Positions 41,593-49,953 of a stretch of DNA of 55,186 nucleotides are shown in pieces; positions within the stretch are counted from its first letter, which is position 1, and every line of letters starts with the position of its first letter. Both the position numbers and the translations under genes were made by a program. Source of the stretch: Buttiauxella sp035271705 (GTDB taxonomy: Bacteria > Pseudomonadota > Gammaproteobacteria > Enterobacterales > Enterobacteriaceae); NCBI RefSeq assembly GCF_035271705.1, contig NZ_DATERI010000077.1, positions 1-55,186 on the forward strand. Direction: 5' to 3'. Under the pieces are notes generated by a model. The model saw nothing but the letters and a program-made list of their open reading frames with translations, made no database searches and was not told the origin of the DNA.

Positions 41593-42582
41593 ATGGCTAC
41601 TCAACTTACCGACGCATACGCTCGTCAGTTTTTTTACCTGCGTCTGTCTATTACCGACGTTTGCAATTTTCGTTGCAACTATTGTCTGCCGGATGGCTAC
41701 AAACCTCACGGTGTCGCCAATAAAAGTTTCCTCAACGTCGATGAAATTCGCCGCGTGACGCGCGCCTTTGCCGCCCTCGGTACTGAAAAAGTCCGCCTGA
41801 CGGGTGGCGAACCCTCTTTACGAAAAGACTTCACCGACATCATCGCTGCGGTGCGTGAAAACCCAGGGATCCGCCAGATTGCCGTGACCACCAACGGTTA
41901 TCGTCTTGCACGCGACATCCAGCAATGGCGTGATGCCGGACTGACCGCGGTGAATGTCAGCGTTGATAGCCTCGACGCTCGACAGTTTCACGCGATTACC
42001 GGGCAGGATAAATTCCGTCAGGTGATGGACGGTATTGACGCTGCGTTCTCCGCTGGATTTGAACGCGTCAAAGTCAATACTGTGCTGATGCGTGGCATAA
42101 ACCACCACGAGCTCGATACCTTCCTTGCGTGGATCAAACCGCGTCCAATCCAGTTGCGCTTCATCGAATTGATGGAAACCGGCGACGGTGGAGACGTGTT
42201 CCGCAAACACCACATTTCAGGGAAAACCATTCGCGACCAGTTACTGGCTCGCGGTTGGATTCACCAGCTTCGTAGCCGCAGTGATGGCCCGGCACAAGTC
42301 TTTTGCCACCCAGATTATCAGGGTGAAATCGGCCTTATCATGCCGTATGAAAAAGACTTTTGTGCCAGTTGTAACCGTCTGCGCGTTTCGTCGGTAGGTA
42401 ATCTGCATCTGTGTTTGTTTGGCGACCAGGGTATTTCACTACGTGACTTGCTGGCGGATGACGGGCAAATCAACGAGCTTGAAGCACGTATTGCCGAAGC
42501 GTTGACGCACAAAAAACAGACCCATTTCCTGCATGAAGGTGAGACCGGGATCACCCAGAACCTGTCTTATATCGGCGGGTAA
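41593..42582 (+). CDS. moaA: GTP 3',8-cyclase
   Basis: MoaA is a radical-SAM enzyme that, with MoaC, converts GTP to cyclic pyranopterin monophosphate in molybdenum cofactor synthesis. The ATG at 41593 follows TTGGAAGGTGTAC and gives MATQLTDAYARQF and 329 residues, as in E. coli; an upstream in-frame start lies inside the riboswitch and is rejected. The N-terminal cluster motif CNFRCNYC gives Cys24, Cys28 and Cys31. The C-terminal cluster lies in CASCNRLRVSSVGNLHLC. The protein ends in Gly-Gly, needed for MoaA function. Confidence 0.97.
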   Translation: MATQLTDAYARQFFYLRLSITDVCNFRCNYCLPDGYKPHGVANKSFLNVDEIRRVTRAFAALGTEKVRLTGGEPSLRKDFTDIIAAVRENPGIRQIAVTTNGYRLARDIQQWRDAGLTAVNVSVDSLDARQFHAITGQDKFRQVMDGIDAAFSAGFERVKVNTVLMRGINHHELDTFLAWIKPRPIQLRFIELMETGDGGDVFRKHHISGKTIRDQLLARGWIHQLRSRSDGPAQVFCHPDYQGEIGLIMPYEKDFCASCNRLRVSSVGNLHLCLFGDQGISLRDLLADDGQINELEARIAEALTHKKQTHFLHEGETGITQNLSYIGG

Positions 42583-42613
42583 ACCCAATACCCAGTTAAA
42601 AGGGAACATAACA

Positions 42614-43126
42614 ATGAGCCAGACGAGCAGCGAATTTATCCCGGTGCATATCGCCATTCTGACTGTTTCAAGCCGTCGTGGTGAAGACGACGATACTTCA
42701 GGGCATTATCTGCGTGAAGCCGCCATTGACGCGGGACACAAAGTGGTTGCCAAAGCGATTGTGAAAGAAAACCGCTACGCAATACGCGCTCAGGTTTCCC
42801 AATGGATTGCTGATGACGAAGTGCAGGTGGTGCTCATTAACGGCGGTACCGGTTTTACCGAGGGCGACCAGTCCCCTGAAGCGTTGTTGCCGTTGTTTGA
42901 CCGGGAAATTGAAGGTTTTGGTGAAGTCTTCCGCATGCTCTCTTTTGAGGAGATAGGCACCTCGACGCTGCAATCTCGCGCCCTGGCAGGTGTCGCAAAC
43001 CGCACACTGATTTTCGCCATGCCGGGTTCGACCAAAGCGTGTCATACCGCGTGGGAAAATATCATCCAGCCACAGCTTGATGCCCGTGTGCGCCCGTGTA
43101 ATTTCCATCCACACCTCAAGAAATAA
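42614..43126 (+). CDS. moaB: MoaB, molybdopterin adenylyltransferase-like protein
   Basis: MoaB is a MogA/MoeA-like trimeric protein thought to bind molybdopterin; in E. coli it is not essential for cofactor synthesis. The 170-residue product starts MSQTSSEFIPVHIA at the ATG at 42614. The pterin-binding blocks INGGTGFTEGDQSPEAL and IFAMPGSTKAC are intact. It lies 31 bp after moaA and 3 bp before moaC. Confidence 0.96.
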   Translation: MSQTSSEFIPVHIAILTVSSRRGEDDDTSGHYLREAAIDAGHKVVAKAIVKENRYAIRAQVSQWIADDEVQVVLINGGTGFTEGDQSPEALLPLFDREIEGFGEVFRMLSFEEIGTSTLQSRALAGVANRTLIFAMPGSTKACHTAWENIIQPQLDARVRPCNFHPHLKK

Positions 43127-43129
43127 ATT

Positions 43130-43627
43130 ATGTCGCAACTAACTCATATTAATGCCGCTGGCGAAGCGCACATGGTCGATGTCTCCGCCAAAGCAGAAAC
43201 TGTGCGTGAAGCGCGTGCCGAAGCGTTTATCACCATGGAAGCTGAAACGCTGGCGATGATTATTGAAGGCAGTCATCACAAAGGTGACGTGTTTGCCACC
43301 GCGCGAATCGCCGGGATCCAGGCGGCTAAACGCACCTGGGATTTGATTCCGCTTTGCCACCCGTTGATGCTCAGCAAAGTCGAAGTGAATTTAGCCGCTG
43401 AGCCTGAACATAATCGTGTGCGTATCGAATCTGTCTGCCGTCTGACCGGTAAAACTGGTGTTGAAATGGAAGCGCTGACCGCGGCGTCGGTTGCGGCGTT
43501 AACCATCTACGACATGTGCAAAGCGGTGCAGAAAGATATGGTGATAGGCCCTGTTCGTCTGCTGGCGAAAAGCGGCGGTAAATCTGGCGACTTTAAAGTA
43601 GAAAGCAAGGTGGAAAGCCATGATTAA
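43130..43627 (+). CDS. moaC: Cyclic pyranopterin monophosphate synthase
   Basis: MoaC rearranges the MoaA product into cyclic pyranopterin monophosphate. The 165-residue protein has the active-site blocks KGDVFATARIAGIQAAKRT, LIPLCHPL and VEMEALTAASVAALTIYDMC with the catalytic lysine in DMCKAVQKDM. A few residues are added at the C-terminus compared with E. coli (161). It overlaps moaD by 8 bases. Confidence 0.97.
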   Translation: MSQLTHINAAGEAHMVDVSAKAETVREARAEAFITMEAETLAMIIEGSHHKGDVFATARIAGIQAAKRTWDLIPLCHPLMLSKVEVNLAAEPEHNRVRIESVCRLTGKTGVEMEALTAASVAALTIYDMCKAVQKDMVIGPVRLLAKSGGKSGDFKVESKVESHD

Positions 43628-43865
43628 CGTATTGTTTTTTGCCCAGGTGCGTGAGTTGGTTGATTGCGACAACCTGCAACTGGACGCGAGTTTTAACGAT
43701 GTAGAGCAACTGCGCCAAAATCTGGCGGCGAAAAGCGACCGTTGGGCGTTGGCGCTGGAGTCCGGCAAACTGCTGGCGGCGGTGAATCAAACGCTGGTTA
43801 ATTTCGACCATCCGCTTAGTGACGGTGACGAAGTGGCTTTCTTCCCTCCGGTCACGGGAGGTTAA
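43620..43865 (+). CDS. moaD: Molybdopterin synthase sulfur carrier subunit
   Basis: MoaD is a ubiquitin-fold sulfur carrier; its C-terminal glycine is turned into a thiocarboxylate that supplies the dithiolene sulfurs of molybdopterin. The 81-residue protein ends FFPPVTGG, the required Gly-Gly. It overlaps moaC by 8 bases, and its stop is one base before the moaE ATG, fitting the 1:1 MoaD-MoaE complex. Confidence 0.97.
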   Translation: MINVLFFAQVRELVDCDNLQLDASFNDVEQLRQNLAAKSDRWALALESGKLLAAVNQTLVNFDHPLSDGDEVAFFPPVTGG

Positions 43866-43866
43866 A

Positions 43867-44319
43867 ATGGAAAACACGCGAATTCGTGTCAGCCACGAGA
43901 ATTTTAACGTCGGCGATGAATACCAGTGGCTCGCACAGTGCGATGAAGACGGTGCGGTGGTGACGTTTACGGGCAAAGTGCGCAATCACAATCTTGGCGA
44001 TAGCGTCAGTGCGTTAACACTCGAGCATTATCCAGGAATGACAGAAAAAGCGCTGGCAGAAATTATCGAGCAAGCGCGCGAACGCTGGCCGCTACAACGG
44101 GTAAGCGTGATTCACCGCATCGGTGAATTGTGGCCAGGGGATGAAATTGTCTTCGTGGGTGTGACCGGCGCGCATCGCAGTTCTGCGTTCGAATCCGCAC
44201 AATTCATTATGGATTATCTGAAAACACGCGCCCCGTTCTGGAAGCGCGAAGCCACGGCTGATGGCGATCGCTGGGTAGATGCTCGCGATTCTGATAAACA
44301 AGCGGCCAAACGCTGGTAA
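43867..44319 (+). CDS. moaE: Molybdopterin synthase catalytic subunit
   Basis: MoaE combines with thiocarboxylated MoaD to put two sulfurs into cyclic pyranopterin monophosphate. The 150-residue protein (as in E. coli) starts at ATG 43867, just after moaD; an in-frame ATG 16 codons earlier lies inside moaD. Conserved features are FTGKVRNHN, LEHYPGMTEKAL, VIHRIGELWPGDEIVFVGV, HRSSAF and the catalytic-lysine segment KTRAPFWKRE. Confidence 0.97.
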   Translation: MENTRIRVSHENFNVGDEYQWLAQCDEDGAVVTFTGKVRNHNLGDSVSALTLEHYPGMTEKALAEIIEQARERWPLQRVSVIHRIGELWPGDEIVFVGVTGAHRSSAFESAQFIMDYLKTRAPFWKREATADGDRWVDARDSDKQAAKRW

Positions 44320-44406
44320 CAGGCACCTTCCCGCAGTTGTGTTAATCTTAAGGTACAGGTTTTCAAGCCTGAAATTCGGTCAACGCATTTAACTTAAGGA
44401 AGCATC

Positions 44407-45117
44407 ATGGATCGATTCCCACGCTCAAATGACACTATTGTCCAGCAGACACGTACTGGTTTGCAGGCCTATATGGCGCAAGTTTATGGCTGGATGACCT
44501 GCGGCTTGTTACTGACGGCATTTGTCGCCTGGTATGCTGCGAATACGCCCGAGGTGATGGAGTTTGTCTTTTCCAGCAAAATCACCTTCTTTGGGTTGAT
44601 CATCGTGCAGTTGGGGTTGGTGTTTGTGCTCTCCGGCATGGTGCAAAAGCTCAGCGCGGGTATGGCCACCAGCTTATTTATGCTGTACTCGGCACTCACT
44701 GGCTTGACGCTTTCCAGCATTTTTATCGTCTACACCTATTCATCCATCGCCAGTACGTTTGTGGTTTCAGGCGGGATGTTCGGTGCCATGAGCCTGTATG
44801 GCTACACCACCAAGCGCGACCTGAGCGGTTTTGGCAATATGCTGTTTATGGCGCTGATTGGTATCGTGTTGGCTTCACTGGTGAACCTGTGGCTGAAAAG
44901 CACGGCTCTGATGTGGGCGGTAACTTATATCGGCGTTATCGTGTTTGTCGGGCTGACGGCCTACGACACACAGAAGCTGAAAAACATTGGCGAACAAATT
45001 GATACCCGTGATACGCAAACCATGCGTAAGTATTCCATTCTTGGTGCGCTAACGCTGTATCTCGACTTCATCAACCTGTTCCTTATGCTGCTGCGTATTT
45101 TCGGCAACCGCCGTTAA
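44407..45117 (+). CDS. ybhL: Bax inhibitor-1 family membrane protein
   Basis: YbhL is an inner-membrane protein of the Bax inhibitor-1/TMBIM family, members of which conduct calcium in a pH-dependent way. The 236-residue protein (E. coli 234) has about seven hydrophobic segments, and the C-terminal block YLDFINLFLMLLRIFG carries the conserved acidic residue. The ATG follows TTAAGGAAGCATC. It lies 87 bp downstream of moaE and may have its own promoter. Its function in bacteria is not established. Confidence 0.95.
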   Translation: MDRFPRSNDTIVQQTRTGLQAYMAQVYGWMTCGLLLTAFVAWYAANTPEVMEFVFSSKITFFGLIIVQLGLVFVLSGMVQKLSAGMATSLFMLYSALTGLTLSSIFIVYTYSSIASTFVVSGGMFGAMSLYGYTTKRDLSGFGNMLFMALIGIVLASLVNLWLKSTALMWAVTYIGVIVFVGLTAYDTQKLKNIGEQIDTRDTQTMRKYSILGALTLYLDFINLFLMLLRIFGNRR

Positions 45118-45153
45118 TCTTGCTGCTTCTTGCTTATATACATAAAGAAGTCA

Positions 45154-45180
45154 GGTGGATTAGCGCAAGCGACATCCACC
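45154..45180. repeat. Dispersed GGTGGAT hairpin repeat, copy 4
   Basis: GGTGGAT ... ATCCACC with centre TAGCGCAAGCGAC lies between the convergent ybhL and ybhN genes, 36 bp after the ybhL stop. The family resemblance to copies 2 and 3 extends into the loop (AGCG core). Confidence 0.75.
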
Positions 45181-45187
45181 TTAAACC

Positions 45188-46156
45188 TCACGAGTTTTCC
45201 TGAAGCTTCTTCTCGTTTTTCACCCGCATCTTCTTCGCCCGACTCTCCAGCCATAAATAGCAAACAATCGCCAGCAGCAGTGGGGCAATAAAGTAGAGCA
45301 TTCGATAGGCCAGAAGTGCCGCAATAATCGTCCCATTCGTGGCATGCTCGCCTGCCAGTAATGCGATAAATACCGCTTCCAGTACGCCAATCCCCGCAGG
45401 GATATGCATAATGACGCCAGCAATACTGCTCACCAAAAGCACACCTAAAACGAAGAAGTAATGAATCTCCTGGCCCAATAACAGCCAGATAATCGCACCC
45501 ATCGTCATCCAGTTGGCACTTGAAATCGCCATCTGTATCAGGGCAAATTTAAACGACGGTAACACCAGACGTTGGCCTTTTATCGTCAGATGGCGATGCT
45601 TTGCAAAGGCACAAAACCACAGATAAACCGCAATAATCACCAGCAGCACGCCCCCTAAAATGCGCAGCGTTGTCTGGTTGATGTACCAGTGAGCCGGTAA
45701 CTGCACCACGCCAACAGTAAAGAGAACCCCCGCCAGCAAAATGTAACCCAGCCAGTTAGTTGAAATACTTAACGAGAAGATGCGTGTGATGGTGGCGTTG
45801 GGTAGGCCAAGGCGTGAATAAAGACGATAGCGCATGCCAATGCCACCCACCCAAGTACTGAGGGTGAGGTTGAAGGCATAGCAGATGAACGACACCAACA
45901 TCACTTGTCGTTTGGCTAATTTATGTCCGCAATACGACCGCGCCAAAAGGTCGTAGCAGCCGTAAAGCAGGTAACTCAGAATGACCAAGCCCACCGCACT
46001 AAACAGCGCTATGCGGTTGTAATTACGAATGACTTGCCAAACTTCCTGCCAGTCGACTTTGGTTGCATACACCACCAGCAGCGCGATGACGGCAATAAAA
46101 AACAGCCAGGTGAGGACTTTCTTTGCTTTGCGCCATTTTGGGTGCGAGTGCGACAT
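45188..46156 (-). CDS. ybhN: Flippase-like integral membrane protein
   Basis: YbhN is a UPF0104/lysylphosphatidylglycerol-synthase transmembrane-like protein with about eight hydrophobic segments over 322 residues (E. coli 318). Visible blocks include LTLSTWVGGIGMRYRLYSRL and IPAGIGVLEAVFIALL, both typical of this family. A short basic C-terminus (ESRAKKMRVKNEKK) faces the cytoplasm. Its start overlaps the clsB stop by one base, so it is translated with clsB; the pairing suggests a role in phospholipid handling, which is inference. Confidence 0.93.
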   Translation of the reverse strand: MSHSHPKWRKAKKVLTWLFFIAVIALLVVYATKVDWQEVWQVIRNYNRIALFSAVGLVILSYLLYGCYDLLARSYCGHKLAKRQVMLVSFICYAFNLTLSTWVGGIGMRYRLYSRLGLPNATITRIFSLSISTNWLGYILLAGVLFTVGVVQLPAHWYINQTTLRILGGVLLVIIAVYLWFCAFAKHRHLTIKGQRLVLPSFKFALIQMAISSANWMTMGAIIWLLLGQEIHYFFVLGVLLVSSIAGVIMHIPAGIGVLEAVFIALLAGEHATNGTIIAALLAYRMLYFIAPLLLAIVCYLWLESRAKKMRVKNEKKLQENS

Positions 46157-47400
46157 TAATATTTCACTCCGGGATTATCGGTCTCAACCTGGTCCTGGGT
46201 TTCGAGTTGTGGCTGTGCTGGCGGCATCACTTGCGCAAGTTTTGGCGTATGTGCGGGTAGCCAGCCAACCATCGCCGGGAAGTGGCGCAAAAAGTGGAAC
46301 GCCAACACGCTTTTACCCAGATTCCACCAGGTACGTTTGGGGAGCATCGACTCATCAACCGGTTTGCAATCTTTGGTCATCAAACCGTGCAGATTTGCCC
46401 GCAACGTAGCGTTAAAATCACGGTCATGAATAATCAGATTGGCTTCCAGGTTGAGGGACAAACTCAGCGGGTCAAGATTGCTGGAACCGACGGTTGCCCA
46501 GTGGTCATCCATCAGCGCAACTTTGCCGTGCAGCGGACGGCGCTGATATTCATAAATTTTCACGCCTGAGCGCACCAGGTAGTTGTACAGCAGGCGAGCG
46601 CCAACTTTGACAATCGGCATATCCGGTTCGCCCTGCACAATCAGTTTTACCGAAACGCCACGTTGTGACGCCTTGCGCATGGCATGCAGCAGACGATATC
46701 CCGGGAAAAAATAGGCGTTGGCAATAATCACTTCACGCTTCGCTTTGCTGAGCATTTTCAAGTAGTAGCGTTCAATGTCATCGCGATGTTGGTTGTTGTC
46801 GCGCCAGACGAACAAGGCTTGAGCTTCACCCGGCGTCAGGTTTTCCTGGGCGGGATTACGATGACGCCGCCACCAGCGGCGCTTAACATCGTGGTCGGGT
46901 AGGTTGGAAATAACATAGTGATAAATATCATCCACCACCGGCCCTTCGACTTTGACCGAGTAATCCTGCTTAGCTTCAGGACCATAATCACTCATTTGTT
47001 CGGCGGAATAGTTAATACCCCCGACAAACGCCACGAGGCCATCGACCACCACGATTTTGCGGTGCATACGGCGGAATAAGTTGGTGCGCATGCCAAAGAT
47101 CAAAGGGCGGGGATCGTAGTAGCGGAACTTCACGCCCGCTGTGGTCAGTTGGCTGACAAATCCGTCGCTTAAATCGGGTGAGCCGTAGCCATCAAGCAAC
47201 ACTTCTACGCCCACCCCACGCCTGGCGGCATTCAGTATTACTTCATGCAGCTTTCGGCCGACATCATCTTCAAACCAAATAAATGTCTCAAGAAACACTT
47301 TGCTACGCGCATTGCTGATGGCTTCAAACACCGCCGGGAAAAACTGATCACCGTTTTCAAGTAACGAAATGCGGTTTCCATCGCGCCAGTTATTTTTCAT
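46156..47400 (-). CDS. clsB: Cardiolipin synthase B
   Basis: ClsB (YbhO) makes cardiolipin and can form phosphatidylglycerol from phosphatidylethanolamine plus an alcohol. It is a phospholipase D superfamily enzyme with two HKD motifs, HRKIVVVDG and HGKVALMDDHWATVGSSN. The start at 47398-47400 (MKNNWRDGNRISLLENG) gives 414 residues, against 413 in E. coli. It overlaps ybhP by four bases (ATGA) and ybhN by one, forming the operon ybhP-clsB-ybhN. Confidence 0.96.
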   Translation of the reverse strand: MKNNWRDGNRISLLENGDQFFPAVFEAISNARSKVFLETFIWFEDDVGRKLHEVILNAARRGVGVEVLLDGYGSPDLSDGFVSQLTTAGVKFRYYDPRPLIFGMRTNLFRRMHRKIVVVDGLVAFVGGINYSAEQMSDYGPEAKQDYSVKVEGPVVDDIYHYVISNLPDHDVKRRWWRRHRNPAQENLTPGEAQALFVWRDNNQHRDDIERYYLKMLSKAKREVIIANAYFFPGYRLLHAMRKASQRGVSVKLIVQGEPDMPIVKVGARLLYNYLVRSGVKIYEYQRRPLHGKVALMDDHWATVGSSNLDPLSLSLNLEANLIIHDRDFNATLRANLHGLMTKDCKPVDESMLPKRTWWNLGKSVLAFHFLRHFPAMVGWLPAHTPKLAQVMPPAQPQLETQDQVETDNPGVKY

Positions 47401-48155
47401 ATATGTATCTCCACCGCTAATGGCGCGTGGTCGGAAAGATGCCGCCACTGCTGCAACGGCAGCGTTGTCGGGGCGCTCGCTGAGGCATTTTTCACATAAA
47501 TTCTGTCCAGACGAAGGACCGGGAAACGGGCAGGGAAGGTTCGCGCTGGACGGCCCCGCGCACGGGTAAAGACTTCATCTAAGCCGGTTTGCCTGAGCTG
47601 ATGAGTGGCGCGTTGTTGCCAGTCATTGAAATCACCCGCCACCACGACCGGCTCACCTTCAGGGAGTTCATTCACCAGTTGGCAAAGCATGTTGAGCTGC
47701 GCCCGACGGTGTGCATCACGCAAACCGAGATGGACACAAATGATATGCGCACGAATATTCACACCAGTTAGGGTTATCTGGCAGTGCAGCATGCCGCGTT
47801 TTTCGTGGCCTTCGACCGAGATATCGCGATTGTCAAAATGGTGGATAGGGAAGCGTGATAGCACCGCATTGCCATGATGGCCTTCGGGGTAAATCGCGTT
47901 GCGGCCATAAGCAAACTCACTCCACATGCTATCCGCGAGGAATTCGTAATGGCTGCTTTCCGGCCAGTTATCCACTCGCAGGGAGTGTGCCTCATGGGCT
48001 CCCATCACTTCTTGCAAGCAGACAATATCGGCGGAAACCGCGCGTACCGCATCGCGCAACTCTGGCAAAATGAAGCGCCTGTTGAGTGCGGTAAAACCTT
48101 TGTGTGTATTAATTGTGAGCACTTTAAAGGAAAAGTGCTGAGCCTTGTTACCCAT
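47397..48155 (-). CDS. ybhP: Endonuclease/exonuclease/phosphatase family protein
   Basis: YbhP belongs to the DNase I-like metal-dependent phosphodiesterase superfamily; the substrate is unknown. The 252-residue product (E. coli 253) starts at 48153-48155 after a GGGAGA site. Metal-site and catalytic blocks are LTINTHKGF, DIVCLQEVMGAHE, HLGLRDAHR, GDFNDW and SDHAPL. No signal peptide is seen. It is the first gene of ybhP-clsB-ybhN, which suggests a link to phospholipid metabolism. Confidence 0.93.
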   Translation of the reverse strand: MGNKAQHFSFKVLTINTHKGFTALNRRFILPELRDAVRAVSADIVCLQEVMGAHEAHSLRVDNWPESSHYEFLADSMWSEFAYGRNAIYPEGHHGNAVLSRFPIHHFDNRDISVEGHEKRGMLHCQITLTGVNIRAHIICVHLGLRDAHRRAQLNMLCQLVNELPEGEPVVVAGDFNDWQQRATHQLRQTGLDEVFTRARGRPARTFPARFPVLRLDRIYVKNASASAPTTLPLQQWRHLSDHAPLAVEIHI

Positions 48156-48287
48156 GCTTCTCCCGGCATTAATTAAATCCAGATGAAAATAAAGTGTAGT
48201 CTCTGTCACAAATAGGTGTCGGGTTACAGAATTTTCCGCATACTGCGGTACTCTGAATGACAGGAATTAGTGGCCAGGAGAGAAATA

Positions 48288-48689
48288 ATGAAATGGCAAC
48301 AACGTGTACAAGTGACTACGGGCCTAAGCTGCTGGCAAATAATGCTGCATCTTTCTGTGCTTTGTGTGCTGCTCGTTGGCTGGAAGACTGCCACCCTCAT
48401 ACCGGTCGGCATTGGGTTATGTGTGCTGTATGTCGCGACAGTTATCCTGATGTTCGCCCTGCAACGTGTTCGCACTGGGCGCTTACGTGATATTGGCGAT
48501 TTTCTTGAAGAGCTGACAACCACCTGGTATTTCGGCTCAGCGATGATTGCTCTGTGGCTGTTGTCACGCGTCGTCGAAAATAAATTCCTTCTTGCAGGCG
48601 CAGGGCTTGCGATGATTGCCGGGCCGATTATCTATTCGCTGCTCGTTAAAGATATGCCCAAAACCATTCGAGTTGCAGGAAGGCGGTGA
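48288..48689 (+). CDS. ybhQ: Inner membrane protein YbhQ
   Basis: YbhQ is a small inner-membrane protein of unknown function. The 133-residue product has four hydrophobic segments and starts MKWQQRVQVTTGLSCWQIML, nearly identical to E. coli; the ATG at 48288 follows CAGGAGAG. The family block FLEELTTTWYFGSAMIALWL is intact. Its last residues, RVAGRR, and its TGA stop are encoded by the start of an ERIC-like repeat, so the C-terminus differs from the E. coli tail and the gene has captured a new end. Confidence 0.9.
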   Translation: MKWQQRVQVTTGLSCWQIMLHLSVLCVLLVGWKTATLIPVGIGLCVLYVATVILMFALQRVRTGRLRDIGDFLEELTTTWYFGSAMIALWLLSRVVENKFLLAGAGLAMIAGPIIYSLLVKDMPKTIRVAGRR

Positions 48690-48752
48690 GGCAGTGAGTC
48701 CCCAGGATGGGCCGAGTATGACCAACGCACAGGCAACTTGTAGTATGACGGC
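48671..48752 (+). repeat. Truncated ERIC element overlapping the end of ybhQ
   Basis: The left arm GTTGCAGGAAGGCGGTGAGG and CCCCAGGA resemble the ERIC start, and the right end CAACTTGTAGTATGACGGC resembles its end. About 45 bp of the inner part is missing or changed. It overlaps the last codons of ybhQ and runs to the convergent ybhR stop. Confidence 0.75.
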
Positions 48753-48753
48753 A

Positions 48754-49860
48754 TCAGGCGATTTTGCGCCGAAACATCCAGTACGCCGCTGAAATCGTGA
48801 TGGCTGCTATTACCAATAGTGGCCACACACTTCCCCAGACAATGTCAAAACTCGCGTTCTTCAAATAAATCTGCTTGGTAATGTCGGTGAAATGCCGAAT
48901 CGGGTTCGCCCACGTCAGGTTCTGCAACCACACTGGCATGTTTTCTACCGGCGAGACATAACCCGAAAGCAAAATGGCTGGCATCATAAAGACAAACACG
49001 CCGATAAACGCCTGCTGTTGCGTTGAGCAGAGTGCTGATATCAATAAACCAAAGCCCACCAACGACAAACCGTAAATCAGCATCGTGAAGTAAAATAGTA
49101 ACAGCGAGCCGGAAAACGGAATGTGATAACCCCAGATCCCGACACTGAGCACAATGGTTGCTTGGCCAATCGCCACGATTTGCGCAGGCACCGCTTTGCC
49201 AACAAAAATCTGCCATGTTGCGAGCGGGGAAACCAACAGTTGATCGAGTGTACCTTGCTCGCGTTCGCGAGCCACGGAAAGCGAGGTGACAATCATCACG
49301 CCAATGGTGGTTATCATCGCAATTAACGACGGCACCACAAACCATTTATAGTCCAGATTTGGGTTATACCAGTTACGCACCACCAGCTCGCTGTTGTTGG
49401 GTTTTGGCAGGCCTGATACCAGTTCCTGTTGGTAATTTTTCACAATCTGTTGCAGGTAATTTGCGGCAATTTGCGCACTGTTTGAGTTTCGCCCGTCCAG
49501 AATGATTTGCAGTTTTGCTTGCTGATGGCTGGCGATGTCGCGTGAGAACTCCGCCGGGAAGCGAATCAGCAGCAATGCTTTTTGATTATCAATGGTCGGT
49601 TGTATCTCTTGCGGACTTTTTAACAACAACACATGGCTAAAGGCTTTGGCTCGGGCAAAACGTTGGGTGAGTTCAATGGAATGGCTGCCGTTATCTTCGT
49701 TATAAATGGCGATGGTCGCGTTAGTCACTTCAAGGGTCGCGGCGAATGGAAACAGCACCACCTGCAACACCACAGGCAAAATCAAAATTGCGCGGGTTTG
49801 CGGCTCGCGCAACAGGGATTGCAGTTCTTTGCGAATCAATGTCCAGAGTCGATATAACAT
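48754..49860 (-). CDS. ybhR: ABC exporter permease YbhR
   Basis: YbhR is an ABC-2 type permease that pairs with YbhS and the ATPase YbhF; in E. coli the complex exports certain antibiotics (for example tetracycline and cefoperazone are affected) and can transport sodium or lithium. The 368-residue length equals E. coli. It has one N-terminal membrane segment, a large periplasmic domain and five C-terminal membrane segments, with the family blocks REREQGTLDQLLVSP and MMPAILLSGYVSPVENMP. It follows ybhS after 93 bp containing a strong hairpin. Confidence 0.95.
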   Translation of the reverse strand: MLYRLWTLIRKELQSLLREPQTRAILILPVVLQVVLFPFAATLEVTNATIAIYNEDNGSHSIELTQRFARAKAFSHVLLLKSPQEIQPTIDNQKALLLIRFPAEFSRDIASHQQAKLQIILDGRNSNSAQIAANYLQQIVKNYQQELVSGLPKPNNSELVVRNWYNPNLDYKWFVVPSLIAMITTIGVMIVTSLSVAREREQGTLDQLLVSPLATWQIFVGKAVPAQIVAIGQATIVLSVGIWGYHIPFSGSLLLFYFTMLIYGLSLVGFGLLISALCSTQQQAFIGVFVFMMPAILLSGYVSPVENMPVWLQNLTWANPIRHFTDITKQIYLKNASFDIVWGSVWPLLVIAAITISAAYWMFRRKIA

Positions 49861-49890
49861 TTCGTTCCCCGTTAGCAGGCTATTTTATTT

Positions 49891-49935
49891 GCCATTTTGG
49901 GTTTGGGCTGCGCCCAAACTGTCTGCAACAATGGC
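49891..49935. repeat. Nested inverted repeat between ybhS and ybhR
   Basis: A perfect inner stem GTTTGGGC/GCCCAAAC (49901-49908 with 49912-49919, loop TGC) lies inside an outer pair GCCATT/AATGGC (49891-49896 with 49930-49935). It occupies the 93-bp gap between two genes that are almost contiguous in E. coli. It may be a small inserted repeat that lowers ybhR expression or stabilises the upstream mRNA. Confidence 0.7.
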
Positions 49936-49953
49936 GCCTGGAGTCAGTTGTGC

